A DNA stretch of 7,039 nucleotides, taken from positions 1 to 7,039 of the forward strand of contig JAWXBS010000133.1 of NCBI GenBank assembly GCA_034440275.1. Direction: 5' to 3'. Shown here piece after piece: positions 1 to 6,512 of this stretch; within the stretch, counting starts at the first letter, position 1; each line of letters opens with the position of its first letter. This DNA comes from VFBF01 sp034440275 (GTDB lineage: Bacteria > Pseudomonadota > Alphaproteobacteria > Caulobacterales > Aquidulcibacteraceae). The translations under genes were made by a program, and so were the position numbers. The notes beneath the pieces are model-generated. The model worked only from the letters and a program-made list of their open reading frames with translations, had not been told where the DNA came from and ran no database searches.

Positions 1-112
1 AAATGGCGATTGCGGAGACGCGTTGTGCGTCGCAACATTTCTCTTAGGACACCCCATCCGCCAGCGGCGTAATGTGCAGTCCAACTGTTCCTCTGACTGC
101 GATTCAAAGGCG

Positions 113-141
113 TTGACAGGTACCCGACCGGCGGACAATTC
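113..141 (+). promoter_or_regulatory. Possible promoter (-35 like TTGACA)
   Basis: TTGACA at 113-118 is a perfect match to the sigma-70 type -35 hexamer, about 80 bases before the GTG start at 200. With the usual 16-18 base spacer the -10 would fall at 135-142 (sequence ACAATTCA), which fits TATAAT poorly. Alphaproteobacterial -10 boxes are often weak, so this remains a candidate only. Confidence 0.3.
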
Positions 142-184
142 AGACTGGCGCGCCGCCACCTCGTACACACCGGGCGCGCGGACT

Positions 185-190
185 GGGGGA
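185..190 (+). promoter_or_regulatory. Ribosome binding site deciding the GTG start at 200
   Basis: The purine run GGGGGA ends 9 bases before the GTG at 200. It is the best Shine-Dalgarno-like sequence near any in-frame start of the TIR gene, and it places the start directly before the first strand of the TIR domain. Confidence 0.55.
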
Positions 191-199
191 TCATTCGCC

Positions 200-3196
200 G
201 TGGCGCCCGTCTACAAACGCTATCGCGCCTTCATAAGCTACAGCCAGAAGGACACGAAGCAGGCGCAGGCGCTACATCGCGCCTTGGAGAACTATCGGGT
301 GCCGCTCGGCATCGCCCCCGACGCGATCAAGTCAAAGCGCCGTCTGCTGGGAAAGTTCTTCCGCGATGCCGAAGACATGAGCGCGGCGTCCGACATCAGT
401 GCGACGGTGCGCGGCGCGATCGAAGATTCCGAGAGTCTCGTTGTTGTCTGTTCGCCGCGATCGGCTGGCTCGCGGTGGGTGGACACAGAGGTACAGCACT
501 TCCGCCGGATCGGGCGGGGTGATCGCATCTTCGCGGTCATCGTCGATGGCGTACCCAACTCGGGTGATCCCGAGACCGAGTGCTTTCCACCTTCCCTGCG
601 GCTTGATGCCGGCCCCGATCTTCATCCCGACGAAATGCCCGTGGAGCCGGTGGGCATTGATCTCCGCCAGGACGGCATGGAGCGCGTGTGCGCGCGCATA
701 GCGTCAGGCCTTCTCGGCGTGCCCTTCGATCAGCTGGGGCAGCGGCGGCGGCGCGAGGCGATTCGCCAGTGGTGGGTCCGCGGCGCCATCGCCGCCGGGC
801 TAGTGCTCGCGGCGGGTCTTGTGGTGATGGGCGTGCAGAGCCGTGGTGAACGGCAGGTTGCTCAGGCGCGCAGCGATGCCTTGGCGAACCTCGCCAAGGA
901 AGCCAACGACAATCAGCGCTTCGAGGAGGCACAGCGTTACGCCTTGGCGGGTATGCGCGGTCGCGACGCGCTCTTCGCCGGGTTTACACCCAGGCATGCA
1001 CGCGCGGAACTGATGCGCGCGCTGGCGAGCGGCCAAGCCGAAGCGGTCATCAACACGCACGGAGGGCCGGTGCTGGGCGTTGCCGTTTCATCCGATGGCA
1101 CGCGCATCTTGTCCTGGTCTGACGATGGCGTCGCCAAACTGTGGGATCGGCGCACCCTCGAACTTCGCCACGAGCTAAGGGGCCACGTGGCCTACATCTG
1201 GGACGGTGCATTCAGCGCCGATGGTCGAAGGGTCGCGACCGCTTCTGCCGACAACTCCGCGCAGCTCTGGGACGCCGAGACCGGTCGCCGGGTTGCGACA
1301 CTCGTGGAAGGCAAGCTGCTGGCGCTAGCCGGCTTCAGCGGCGACGGTCGCTTTCTCGCAACCGCCACCGACGAAGGCGTCGTCCACCTTTGGAATCCTA
1401 GCGACGGCAAGCGCATCCGCGATCTCGTCGGCCCGTCGGCTTCTCTCAACGGCGCAGCCTTCAGCCCGGATTCAAGCCGACTGGCTGCGGTAGGTGAAGA
1501 TGGCGCGGTGCGCTTGTGGTCGCTCGACCGCACAGGTCCCCCTGTTGTTGTCCGCCGCGGAAACGACCCCCTCAGCCTACTTGCTTTCAGTGACAACAGC
1601 ACCGTGCTCGCTACGGCGTCGGATAGCGGAACAGTACGCGCACTCGACGGTAAGACGGGTCAAGTCCGCGCCTCCATGTATGGCTTGAACGGAGCCATCA
1701 CCGCGCTGGATGTGAGCCCGGACGGTCGCTTCGTCGCTGCTGGCGATGCAGGTGGAGAGGGGTTGATATGGGCGTTGGCGCGACCGCGGGAGGCGGCGCC
1801 GCTCATCGGCCACACCGACCTGATCCGGAACTTAGCGTTCAGTCCCGATGGCGCAACCATCCTGACGACCTCCCATGACGAGAGCGCGATGCTGTGGGAT
1901 GGCGCGAGCGGTGGCGAAATTGCGGTTTTGAAGAGTCATCGCGCGCCGCTCGAGGGCGGCGTCTTCACGCCTGACGGCGCGCAGGTTCTCACCGCCACCG
2001 CCGATCGCAGCGTGCGGTTATGGCGGGTCGCTTCGCCTACTCTTCGGACGGTGATTGCTGGGCATCCAGACGCTGTAAATTTCGCCGCCTTTGATCCAGC
2101 AGGGCGTCGCGTCCTATCCGAGTCGGATGCGGGCCGTGCAATCGTCAGCGACGCGACGTCTGGCGCAGAAGTATTTCGCGTCGGTGATCAGAACAGCCGC
2201 GTGTCCGCCGCGGTCTTCAACGACGATGGATCTCGCTTGGTGACTTCAGGTCCTGAGGGTCACTGGCGCGTGCTCGACGCCGCGAGCGGAGGGGTGCTTG
2301 GGGATTTCATCGACGAGAGCAGGAGGATTTCGGCCCTGCTCTTTCGGCCCGGAACAAGAGAAGTGCTGATCGCCGGGGGAGGTGGCGTCACGCGATTGAT
2401 GCGAACTTCCGATGGTGCGCCTGTTCGGGCGTTCGAAGGGCACGACATAGCACTCGCGCGTGCGGTATTTTCGTCCGACGGAGCGCGCCTCGCGACCGCA
2501 TCGCGCAGGCACGTCGCGTCGCCTTGGGACATTCGCATCTGGGACGCGGCAACCGGCGTCATGATTGCGCACCTTGACGATGCAAACAGCGAAAGCGCAT
2601 TGGCGTTCAGTCCGGACGGTTCGCGCCTTCTGACCGCCAGCATCTTCGAAGCCAGGATATGGGACGTGCGTTCGGCCAAGGTCATCGCCACCTTGGCGGG
2701 TCATGACGGAAACATACTTGCGGCAACCCTTAGTCCGGACGGAACCCGGGTGGCGACAGCGAGCGAGGACAAGACGGCGCGGATATGGGACGCATCGAAC
2801 GGGCGCCCCCTCGTCGCCCTGGTCGGCAACGTCGCGATGATTGTCGGTGTGCAATTCAGCCCCGACGGAAGTCGTGTGTTGACCGCCTCCTACGGTGGGT
2901 CCGCGCGTGTATGGGATGCCGCGACCGGGCGGGAGATGATGCAGGTTCAGGAGCCCGCGTATGCGCCGCTTCGACAGGCGGCCTTCAGTCCCGATGGACG
3001 CAGCATAGTCACCGCATCAGAAGGTGCTGCCGCAAGGATCTGGGATGTCGGGATAACATTGCTCGCCGACGCACAACTGGTCGCACGCGCATGCGAGAGT
3101 GGATCGACCAGGACCTTGGCCCGATTTCCGGCGCTCGAGCTTGAACGGGCAAGAAGCGTGCATCCGCGCACACCGTCCGACGCCTGCCAGCGCTGA
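200..3196 (+). CDS. TIR domain - transmembrane - WD40 repeat protein
   Basis: This 998-residue protein combines a TIR effector domain with a WD40 scaffold. Residues 5-120 form the TIR domain: the first strand reads FISYS (11-15), the BB-loop region has RD (55-56), and SRWVDTE (91-97) places E97 where NAD-cleaving TIRs such as SARM1 have their catalytic glutamate. A post-TIR segment LLGVPFDQL (171-179) and an Arg-rich stretch follow. One hydrophobic helix lies at about 195-212, then a charged helical linker (to about 285) and 16 WD40-type repeats (287 to about 953). The short tail contains a Cys and several Arg. No NACHT, NB-ARC or other P-loop NTPase is visible, unlike STAND-type TIR/WD40 proteins. 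TIR proteins are known in bacteria as NADases in antiphage defence, so an immune or stress-signalling role is inferred, not shown. No defence partner is adjacent. The start is GTG 200; TTG 23 would add 59 unlike residues. ATA Ile codons (nine read) are slightly more frequent than in the neighbours. Confidence 0.9.
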   Translation: MAPVYKRYRAFISYSQKDTKQAQALHRALENYRVPLGIAPDAIKSKRRLLGKFFRDAEDMSAASDISATVRGAIEDSESLVVVCSPRSAGSRWVDTEVQHFRRIGRGDRIFAVIVDGVPNSGDPETECFPPSLRLDAGPDLHPDEMPVEPVGIDLRQDGMERVCARIASGLLGVPFDQLGQRRRREAIRQWWVRGAIAAGLVLAAGLVVMGVQSRGERQVAQARSDALANLAKEANDNQRFEEAQRYALAGMRGRDALFAGFTPRHARAELMRALASGQAEAVINTHGGPVLGVAVSSDGTRILSWSDDGVAKLWDRRTLELRHELRGHVAYIWDGAFSADGRRVATASADNSAQLWDAETGRRVATLVEGKLLALAGFSGDGRFLATATDEGVVHLWNPSDGKRIRDLVGPSASLNGAAFSPDSSRLAAVGEDGAVRLWSLDRTGPPVVVRRGNDPLSLLAFSDNSTVLATASDSGTVRALDGKTGQVRASMYGLNGAITALDVSPDGRFVAAGDAGGEGLIWALARPREAAPLIGHTDLIRNLAFSPDGATILTTSHDESAMLWDGASGGEIAVLKSHRAPLEGGVFTPDGAQVLTATADRSVRLWRVASPTLRTVIAGHPDAVNFAAFDPAGRRVLSESDAGRAIVSDATSGAEVFRVGDQNSRVSAAVFNDDGSRLVTSGPEGHWRVLDAASGGVLGDFIDESRRISALLFRPGTREVLIAGGGGVTRLMRTSDGAPVRAFEGHDIALARAVFSSDGARLATASRRHVASPWDIRIWDAATGVMIAHLDDANSESALAFSPDGSRLLTASIFEARIWDVRSAKVIATLAGHDGNILAATLSPDGTRVATASEDKTARIWDASNGRPLVALVGNVAMIVGVQFSPDGSRVLTASYGGSARVWDAATGREMMQVQEPAYAPLRQAAFSPDGRSIVTASEGAAARIWDVGITLLADAQLVARACESGSTRTLARFPALELERARSVHPRTPSDACQR
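782..835 (+). other. Predicted single transmembrane helix
   Basis: Residues 195-212 of the TIR-WD40 protein are Gly, Ala, Val, Leu, Ile and Met only, preceded by WW and by a strongly basic run (RRRR at 182-185, R189, R194). The downstream side is nearly neutral. By the positive-inside rule the N-terminal TIR domain would be cytoplasmic. If this is the only membrane pass, the WD40 part would be periplasmic. Confidence 0.75.
1058..3055 (+). repeat. 16 tandem WD40-type repeats
   Basis: Protein-level repeats of about 41-42 residues, each with the pattern (G/x)H - hydrophobic - (A/V)FSPDG - R(V/L)(L/A)TAS - D - A - (L/I)WD. I count 16. Blades 1, 2, 7 and 13-16 are close to consensus. Blades 9-11 (about 2057-2440) have lost the WD dipeptide (VSD, VLD and LMR in its place) and are the most degenerate. 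Sixteen blades suit two stacked beta-propellers, for example 8+8, with the weak blades at the start of the second one. The repeats have diverged too far to show long nucleotide identity. Confidence 0.85.
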
Positions 3197-3292
3197 CTCT
3201 GTCGTTCGGCCACTGCCTGGTGACGACTGAACATTGTCGCATGGCCGTCAATGCGTTAGCCGTCCTTGATCCACTCGCGCCGGAGCACCGCC

Positions 3293-4429
3293 ATGACCGA
3301 TATTCCTGCAGACAACCTCACCATGCTAACCCTCGTGAAGGAGGGCGGCGAACTCGAGATTTCGCTTGCGCGGCGGCCCGTGCCGGAGCCGCGCGACCAC
3401 GAGGTTCTGGTCAAGGTGCTTGCGGCTCCGATCAACCCTTCCGATCTCGGCCTTCTGGTGGGTGCTGCGGATGTACGCACCGCGCGCGCTTCGCAACGCG
3501 ATGGACTCCCGGTGATCACCGCAGACGTTCCCGCTGCTGGCATGCGCGCCATGGCGGGCCGCATCGGTGAAGCCATGCCCATCGGCAACGAAGGATGCGG
3601 CGTGGTGGTGAAGGCGGGCGCTTCGCCCGAGGCGCAGGCGTTGATGGGCAAGACCGTCGCACTGCTCGGCGGCGCCATGTACGCGCAGTATCGTTGCCTG
3701 CCTGCGTCCGCATGCATGGAGCTGCCGGCGGGCACGGAGCCTGCCGATGGCGCATCGTGCTTCGTGAACCCGCTGACGTCTCTTGCCTTCACCGAAGTGA
3801 TGCGCATGGAGGGGCATTCTGCGCTCGTACATACGGCTGCGGCCTCCAATCTCGGCCAGATGCTCGTGAAGATCTGCGCGAAGGACGGCATTCCGCTCGT
3901 CAACATCGTGCGCAGCGAAGAGCAGGTCGCGCTGCTCAAGGGCATAGGCGCGACGCATGTTCTGAATTCCGCTTCGGAATCCTTCGTCGATGATCTCACG
4001 GCCGCGCTTGTGGAAACCGGCGCCACGCTCGGCTTCGATGCGATCGGCGGTGGGAAACTCGCGAGCCAGATGCTTGCCGCGATGGAAAGCGCCGCCGTGA
4101 AGCGCATGACGACATATTCGCGCTATGGCTCCGATACCTTCAAGCAGGTCTACATCTACGGCGGTCTCGATCTCGCGCCGACCATGCTGACGCGCAGTTT
4201 CGGCCTTTCATGGGCGCTTTCAGGCTTTCTGCTGACCCCATTCATGGCGAAGGCCGGTCCAGAAGTCGTCGGGCGAATGCGCAAGCGCGTGGTCGACGAA
4301 CTGACGACGACATTCAAGAGCCACTACAGCCACCAGGTGTCGCTCACGGAGGCGCTCGATCCAGCGGTGTTGGCCGCCTACAACGCCAAGCGCACGGGCG
4401 AGAAATATCTCATCTGTCCGGCGCGCTGA
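3293..4429 (+). CDS. MDR-superfamily NAD(P)H-dependent oxidoreductase (zinc-less)
   Basis: This 378-residue protein has the medium-chain dehydrogenase/reductase layout. The N-terminal GroES-like domain includes EVLVKVLAAPINPSDL (37-52) and a GNEGCG turn (98-103), which corresponds to the GHE/GxE region of the family. The Rossmann domain has HTAAASNLGQ (180-189) as its nucleotide-binding loop, followed by LKGIGATHVLN. The Cys and His ligands of the catalytic and structural zinc sites are absent, so it is closer to quinone oxidoreductase or enoyl reductase branches (COG0604 type) than to alcohol dehydrogenases. The substrate cannot be read from the sequence. The ATG at 3293 is preferred because CGGAG (3281-3285) lies 7 bases upstream and the protein then starts as MTDIP; the TTG at 3266 would add nine residues without a ribosome binding site. 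It stands 96 bases after the TIR-WD40 gene and 117 bases before the SPOR gene, and is probably its own transcription unit. Confidence 0.85.
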   Translation: MTDIPADNLTMLTLVKEGGELEISLARRPVPEPRDHEVLVKVLAAPINPSDLGLLVGAADVRTARASQRDGLPVITADVPAAGMRAMAGRIGEAMPIGNEGCGVVVKAGASPEAQALMGKTVALLGGAMYAQYRCLPASACMELPAGTEPADGASCFVNPLTSLAFTEVMRMEGHSALVHTAAASNLGQMLVKICAKDGIPLVNIVRSEEQVALLKGIGATHVLNSASESFVDDLTAALVETGATLGFDAIGGGKLASQMLAAMESAAVKRMTTYSRYGSDTFKQVYIYGGLDLAPTMLTRSFGLSWALSGFLLTPFMAKAGPEVVGRMRKRVVDELTTTFKSHYSHQVSLTEALDPAVLAAYNAKRTGEKYLICPAR

Positions 4430-4463
4430 CGCCATGTTGGTGAACGTGAATAAACCCTGAAAC

Positions 4464-4492
4464 CTAACGGGCCTTCAATCGCATACCGTTAG
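4464..4492. promoter_or_regulatory. Perfect inverted repeat CTAACGG-N15-CCGTTAG
   Basis: CTAACGG at 4464-4470 and CCGTTAG at 4486-4492 are exact reverse complements separated by 15 bases. The pair is 55 bases before the SPOR gene start and lies in the most AT-rich stretch of the gap. It could be an operator half-site pair or a weak RNA stem; no T-tract follows, so a terminator is unlikely. Confidence 0.35.
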
Positions 4493-4513
4493 TCTCCGGC
4501 ATCGAACACGTTC

Positions 4514-4528
4514 GCCCGCGCAGCGGGC
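4514..4528 (+). promoter_or_regulatory. Short GC hairpin before the SPOR gene
   Basis: GCCCGC (4514-4519) and GCGGGC (4523-4528) form a perfect 6-bp stem with a 3-base loop. It ends directly before the ATG at 4529 and 18 bases before the preferred ATG at 4547. In mRNA it could shape the 5' leader. It also argues against the starts at 4529 and 4532, which would have their ribosome binding region inside the stem. Confidence 0.3.
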
Positions 4529-4546
4529 ATGATGGCCGGAGCATGC

Positions 4547-5236
4547 ATGTCGATCGTCGTCAGGTCTCTCGTCCTCGCCGCTGCGGAGGCCACTTTGATG
4601 GCGGGCGGCGCGCAGGCATGGGAGCGGGCGCCTGCGCCCGTCGAGTTCGCCACCCAGGCGGAGCGCCCCGTCGCCGCGCGCGTGCAGCTGGCGTCGAGCG
4701 CCCCCGTACGCCGCGCGGTGGCGACGTCTCTCGAGGCGTCCGAAATGCTCTACGGTTACGGTCGTGACGTTCGCGCGCATGCCCGGCCCCCTCTCGACCT
4801 GCGCGGCACGCTGCGGGCAGGGGCCTCCTCCGACCTTCTCGCGGACGACGCCTTCGACGATGTTCCGGCCGCCACACCACAGGATGTCGCCTCGGAAGCG
4901 GTCGAAGTCGCCGCCCCGGCAGTAGCCCCGGCAGCCGCACCGGCTGTTGAGCATCCCGCCGCAGTCGCCGCTGCTGAGGAGGCACCCACGCCCGCGCGTC
5001 CGTCCGGCGCCTACTTCATCCAGGTCGGCGCGTTCGCCGACCCCTCCAACGCCGAGCGGGTCCGGACCGCCCTTCTGGATGTCGGTTCCGTCGTGGTGGA
5101 TGTGCGGGAAGGGCCCTCCGTGACCCTCCACCGTGTCCGCCTCGGCCAATGGGCCTCCCGCGCGGAGGCGGAACTCGCCCGTGACGTGGTCGCCGAGCGC
5201 GGGTTCGCCGGCGCCGTGGTCGCCTCGGCGCGTTGA
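4547..5236 (+). CDS. Exported SPOR-domain protein at the rlpA position
   Basis: This 229-residue protein is predicted to be exported and to bind peptidoglycan. Residues 1-24 look like a signal peptide (hydrophobic stretch ending in AQA before W25), though a Glu at 14 makes it imperfect. Residues 25-104 have no recognisable domain, and about 105-150 are an Ala/Pro/Val/Glu-rich linker. The C-terminal SPOR domain (about 153-228) begins with YFIQVGAF (156-163) and includes VRLGQW. SPOR domains bind denuded glycan strands at division septa. The dac-tmk context suggests an RlpA relative, but the double-psi beta-barrel with its Gly-Ala-Ser-x-Tyr-Gly type motif is not visible, so lytic transglycosylase activity is not expected. 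Start: ATG 4547, preceded by GGCCGGA (4534-4540); ATG 4529 and 4532 are in frame and would add up to six residues. The carboxypeptidase gene follows after 89 bases. Confidence 0.8.
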   Translation: MSIVVRSLVLAAAEATLMAGGAQAWERAPAPVEFATQAERPVAARVQLASSAPVRRAVATSLEASEMLYGYGRDVRAHARPPLDLRGTLRAGASSDLLADDAFDDVPAATPQDVASEAVEVAAPAVAPAAAPAVEHPAAVAAAEEAPTPARPSGAYFIQVGAFADPSNAERVRTALLDVGSVVVDVREGPSVTLHRVRLGQWASRAEAELARDVVAERGFAGAVVASAR

Positions 5237-5246
5237 TCGTGACTGC

Positions 5247-5263
5247 AGGCGTCGTTGACGCCT
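5247..5263 (+). other. Small hairpin after the SPOR gene
   Basis: AGGCGTC (5247-5253) and GACGCCT (5257-5263) form a perfect 7-bp stem with a GTT loop, 10 bases after the SPOR stop codon. No T-tract follows, so it is at best a weak terminator, pause site or mRNA 3' end stabiliser between the SPOR gene and the carboxypeptidase gene. Confidence 0.35.
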
Positions 5264-5305
5264 TGAGCCCCCGAGGCTTCTATCCGGTTCGTACGCCGTA
5301 GGGGC

Positions 5306-5322
5306 GAATCACTCGGAGAATC
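5306..5322. promoter_or_regulatory. Two GANTC sites in the carboxypeptidase leader
   Basis: GAATC occurs at 5306-5310 and again at 5318-5322, flanking and overlapping the GGAGA ribosome binding site (5315-5319) of the next gene. GANTC is the target of the cell-cycle methyltransferase CcrM in many Alphaproteobacteria, where promoter sites can tune transcription. Regulation here is inferred from the motif alone. Confidence 0.3.
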
Positions 5323-5325
5323 CGG

Positions 5326-6510
5326 ATGGGCGTCACCCGCCTCCTCTCGCTGGCGGTCCTTGGGCTTTGCTTGATGGCGCCCGGCGCCGCTACGGCGCGC
5401 GCACAGGTGAGCGCGTCGCCGTCGACGTTGGCCGGTGACCCTATCTCGAGCAACGCTCAGCACATCGCGATCCTCGATCACGGTACGGGCCAACTCCTCT
5501 ATTGCCGCGACTGCGACGTGGCCATGCCACCCGCCTCCATGAGCAAGCTCATGACGATGCTGATCGTTGCCGATCAGCTTCGCGCAAAGAAGATTACACT
5601 CAATACTCAACTGCCCGTCAGCGAGAACGCATGGCGCTACGGCGCTCAGTCCGACGGTTCCCACATGTTCCTCGACATCAATTCGCGCGTGCGCGTCGAG
5701 GATCTCGTCAAGGGCGTGGTGATCGTCTCCGCCAACGACGCCTGCATTGCGCTTGCCGAGGGCATAGCGGGCTCTGAAGCCGCCTTTGTCGATCTGATGA
5801 ACCAGCGTGCGCGCGCGCTAGGGTTGACGAGCGCGCAGTTTCGCAACGTCACGGGTCTGCCGGACCCCGATCACGTCATCAGCTCACGTGACCTCGCACG
5901 GCTCGCAAGCATCATCATTCGCGACTATCCCGAGCTCTATCGTCACTACGCGGAGCCGTCGTTCACCTACAACGGCAAGACCCAGGAGAACCGCAACCCG
6001 CTGCTCGGACGCGTCGAAGGCGCTGATGGCGTGAAGACGGGTCACACGTCCATCTCCGGCTACGGTCTAATCGGCTCGGCGCAACTCAACGGCCAACGCA
6101 GAATAGTCGTCTTCAACGGGTTGCCGAGCATGGCGGCGCGCTCCGTGGAAGGCCAACGTCTCATGCGCGCCGCGCTCTTCGACTTCAACGTCACGTCGCT
6201 CTTCGCCAAGGATGCGGTCGTCGGTCAGGCCGATGTCTGGCTCGGGTCGCGCGCGCAGGTGCCGCTGGTGGCGAGCGAGGCCATCTCCATCGCCGCGCAC
6301 CGCTCCGTTCGCGCCGGCATGTCGGCGCATATTGTCTATGAGGGACCCCTGCAGGCGCCGATCAAGAAGGGCGCAATCGTCGCCAAACTCGTGGTTGAAG
6401 GCCCGGGCGTGCGACATGAGTTCCCGTTGGCTGCAGGCTCCAAGATCGGGCGCGCGAATCCGTTCGCCAAAGCTGCGTTCGGCTTGCAACAAATGTTTGG
6501 CGGCGGCTGA
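5326..6510 (+). CDS. D-alanyl-D-alanine carboxypeptidase (PBP5 type, peptidase S11)
   Basis: This 394-residue periplasmic enzyme removes the terminal D-Ala from peptidoglycan pentapeptides and so limits cross-linking. A signal peptide spans residues 1-26, with ARA just before Q27. The penicillin-binding active site is complete: S71-M-S-K74 (SxxK, in PPASMSKLMT), S135-A-N137 (SxN, in SANDAC) and K237-T-G239 (KTG, in DGVKTGHT). Residues from about 290 to 378 form the PBP5 C-terminal beta domain, and the last 15 or so (NPFAKAAFGLQQMF) can form the amphipathic helix that anchors these enzymes to the outer face of the inner membrane. Start ATG 5326 has GGAGA at 5315-5319. Length and layout are normal for DacA/DacC/DacF relatives; I do not choose between those symbols. 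A CxxC (C60, C63) lies eight residues before the catalytic Ser. tmk starts two bases after the stop, so they are very probably co-transcribed. Confidence 0.95.
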   Translation: MGVTRLLSLAVLGLCLMAPGAATARAQVSASPSTLAGDPISSNAQHIAILDHGTGQLLYCRDCDVAMPPASMSKLMTMLIVADQLRAKKITLNTQLPVSENAWRYGAQSDGSHMFLDINSRVRVEDLVKGVVIVSANDACIALAEGIAGSEAAFVDLMNQRARALGLTSAQFRNVTGLPDPDHVISSRDLARLASIIIRDYPELYRHYAEPSFTYNGKTQENRNPLLGRVEGADGVKTGHTSISGYGLIGSAQLNGQRRIVVFNGLPSMAARSVEGQRLMRAALFDFNVTSLFAKDAVVGQADVWLGSRAQVPLVASEAISIAAHRSVRAGMSAHIVYEGPLQAPIKKGAIVAKLVVEGPGVRHEFPLAAGSKIGRANPFAKAAFGLQQMFGGG

Positions 6511-6512
6511 GC

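Larger units (their letters stand above)
1..199. other. Upstream region of the TIR-WD40 gene
   Basis: The frame of the downstream gene is open back to the left edge, and a TTG at 23 could in principle start it. The encoded stretch from 23 to 199 is polar, Cys/Ser/Arg-rich and resembles no domain, while the TIR fold begins a few residues after the GTG at 200. I therefore read this stretch as non-coding leader. It holds a GATTC (GANTC) site at 101-105 and a TTGACA at 113-118. I see no other gene, RNA or repeat in it. Confidence 0.6.

Noticed and set aside
23..199. N-terminal extension of the TIR-WD40 protein from a TTG at 23
   Set aside because: The extra 59 residues look like translated non-coding sequence, and a GTG with a good GGGGGA ribosome binding site sits directly before the TIR fold.
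2246..2854. 202-codon open frame on the - strand
   Set aside because: It lies wholly within the WD40 coding region, has no recognisable domain and is a typical GC-rich antisense shadow.
3197..3292. Terminator or small gene between the TIR-WD40 gene and the oxidoreductase gene
   Set aside because: Only a 4-bp stem (CGAC/GTCG near 3223-3238) and a short GCCGTC direct repeat are present; no T-tract and no open frame with a ribosome binding site.
3256..4107. 283-codon open frame on the - strand
   Set aside because: It is antisense to the MDR oxidoreductase, whose domain motifs are clear on the + strand; the - strand product is low-complexity Ser/Ala/Arg and unlike any family.
200..4429. TIR-WD40 and the MDR oxidoreductase as a two-gene NAD-linked defence operon
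   Set aside because: Both may handle NAD(P), but there is a 96-base gap, no overlap, and the oxidoreductase looks like an ordinary metabolic enzyme. Adjacency alone is too weak.
4475..5149. 224-codon open frame on the - strand
   Set aside because: It mirrors the SPOR gene, where the + strand shows a signal peptide and a SPOR domain; the - strand product is Arg/Gly-rich without motifs.
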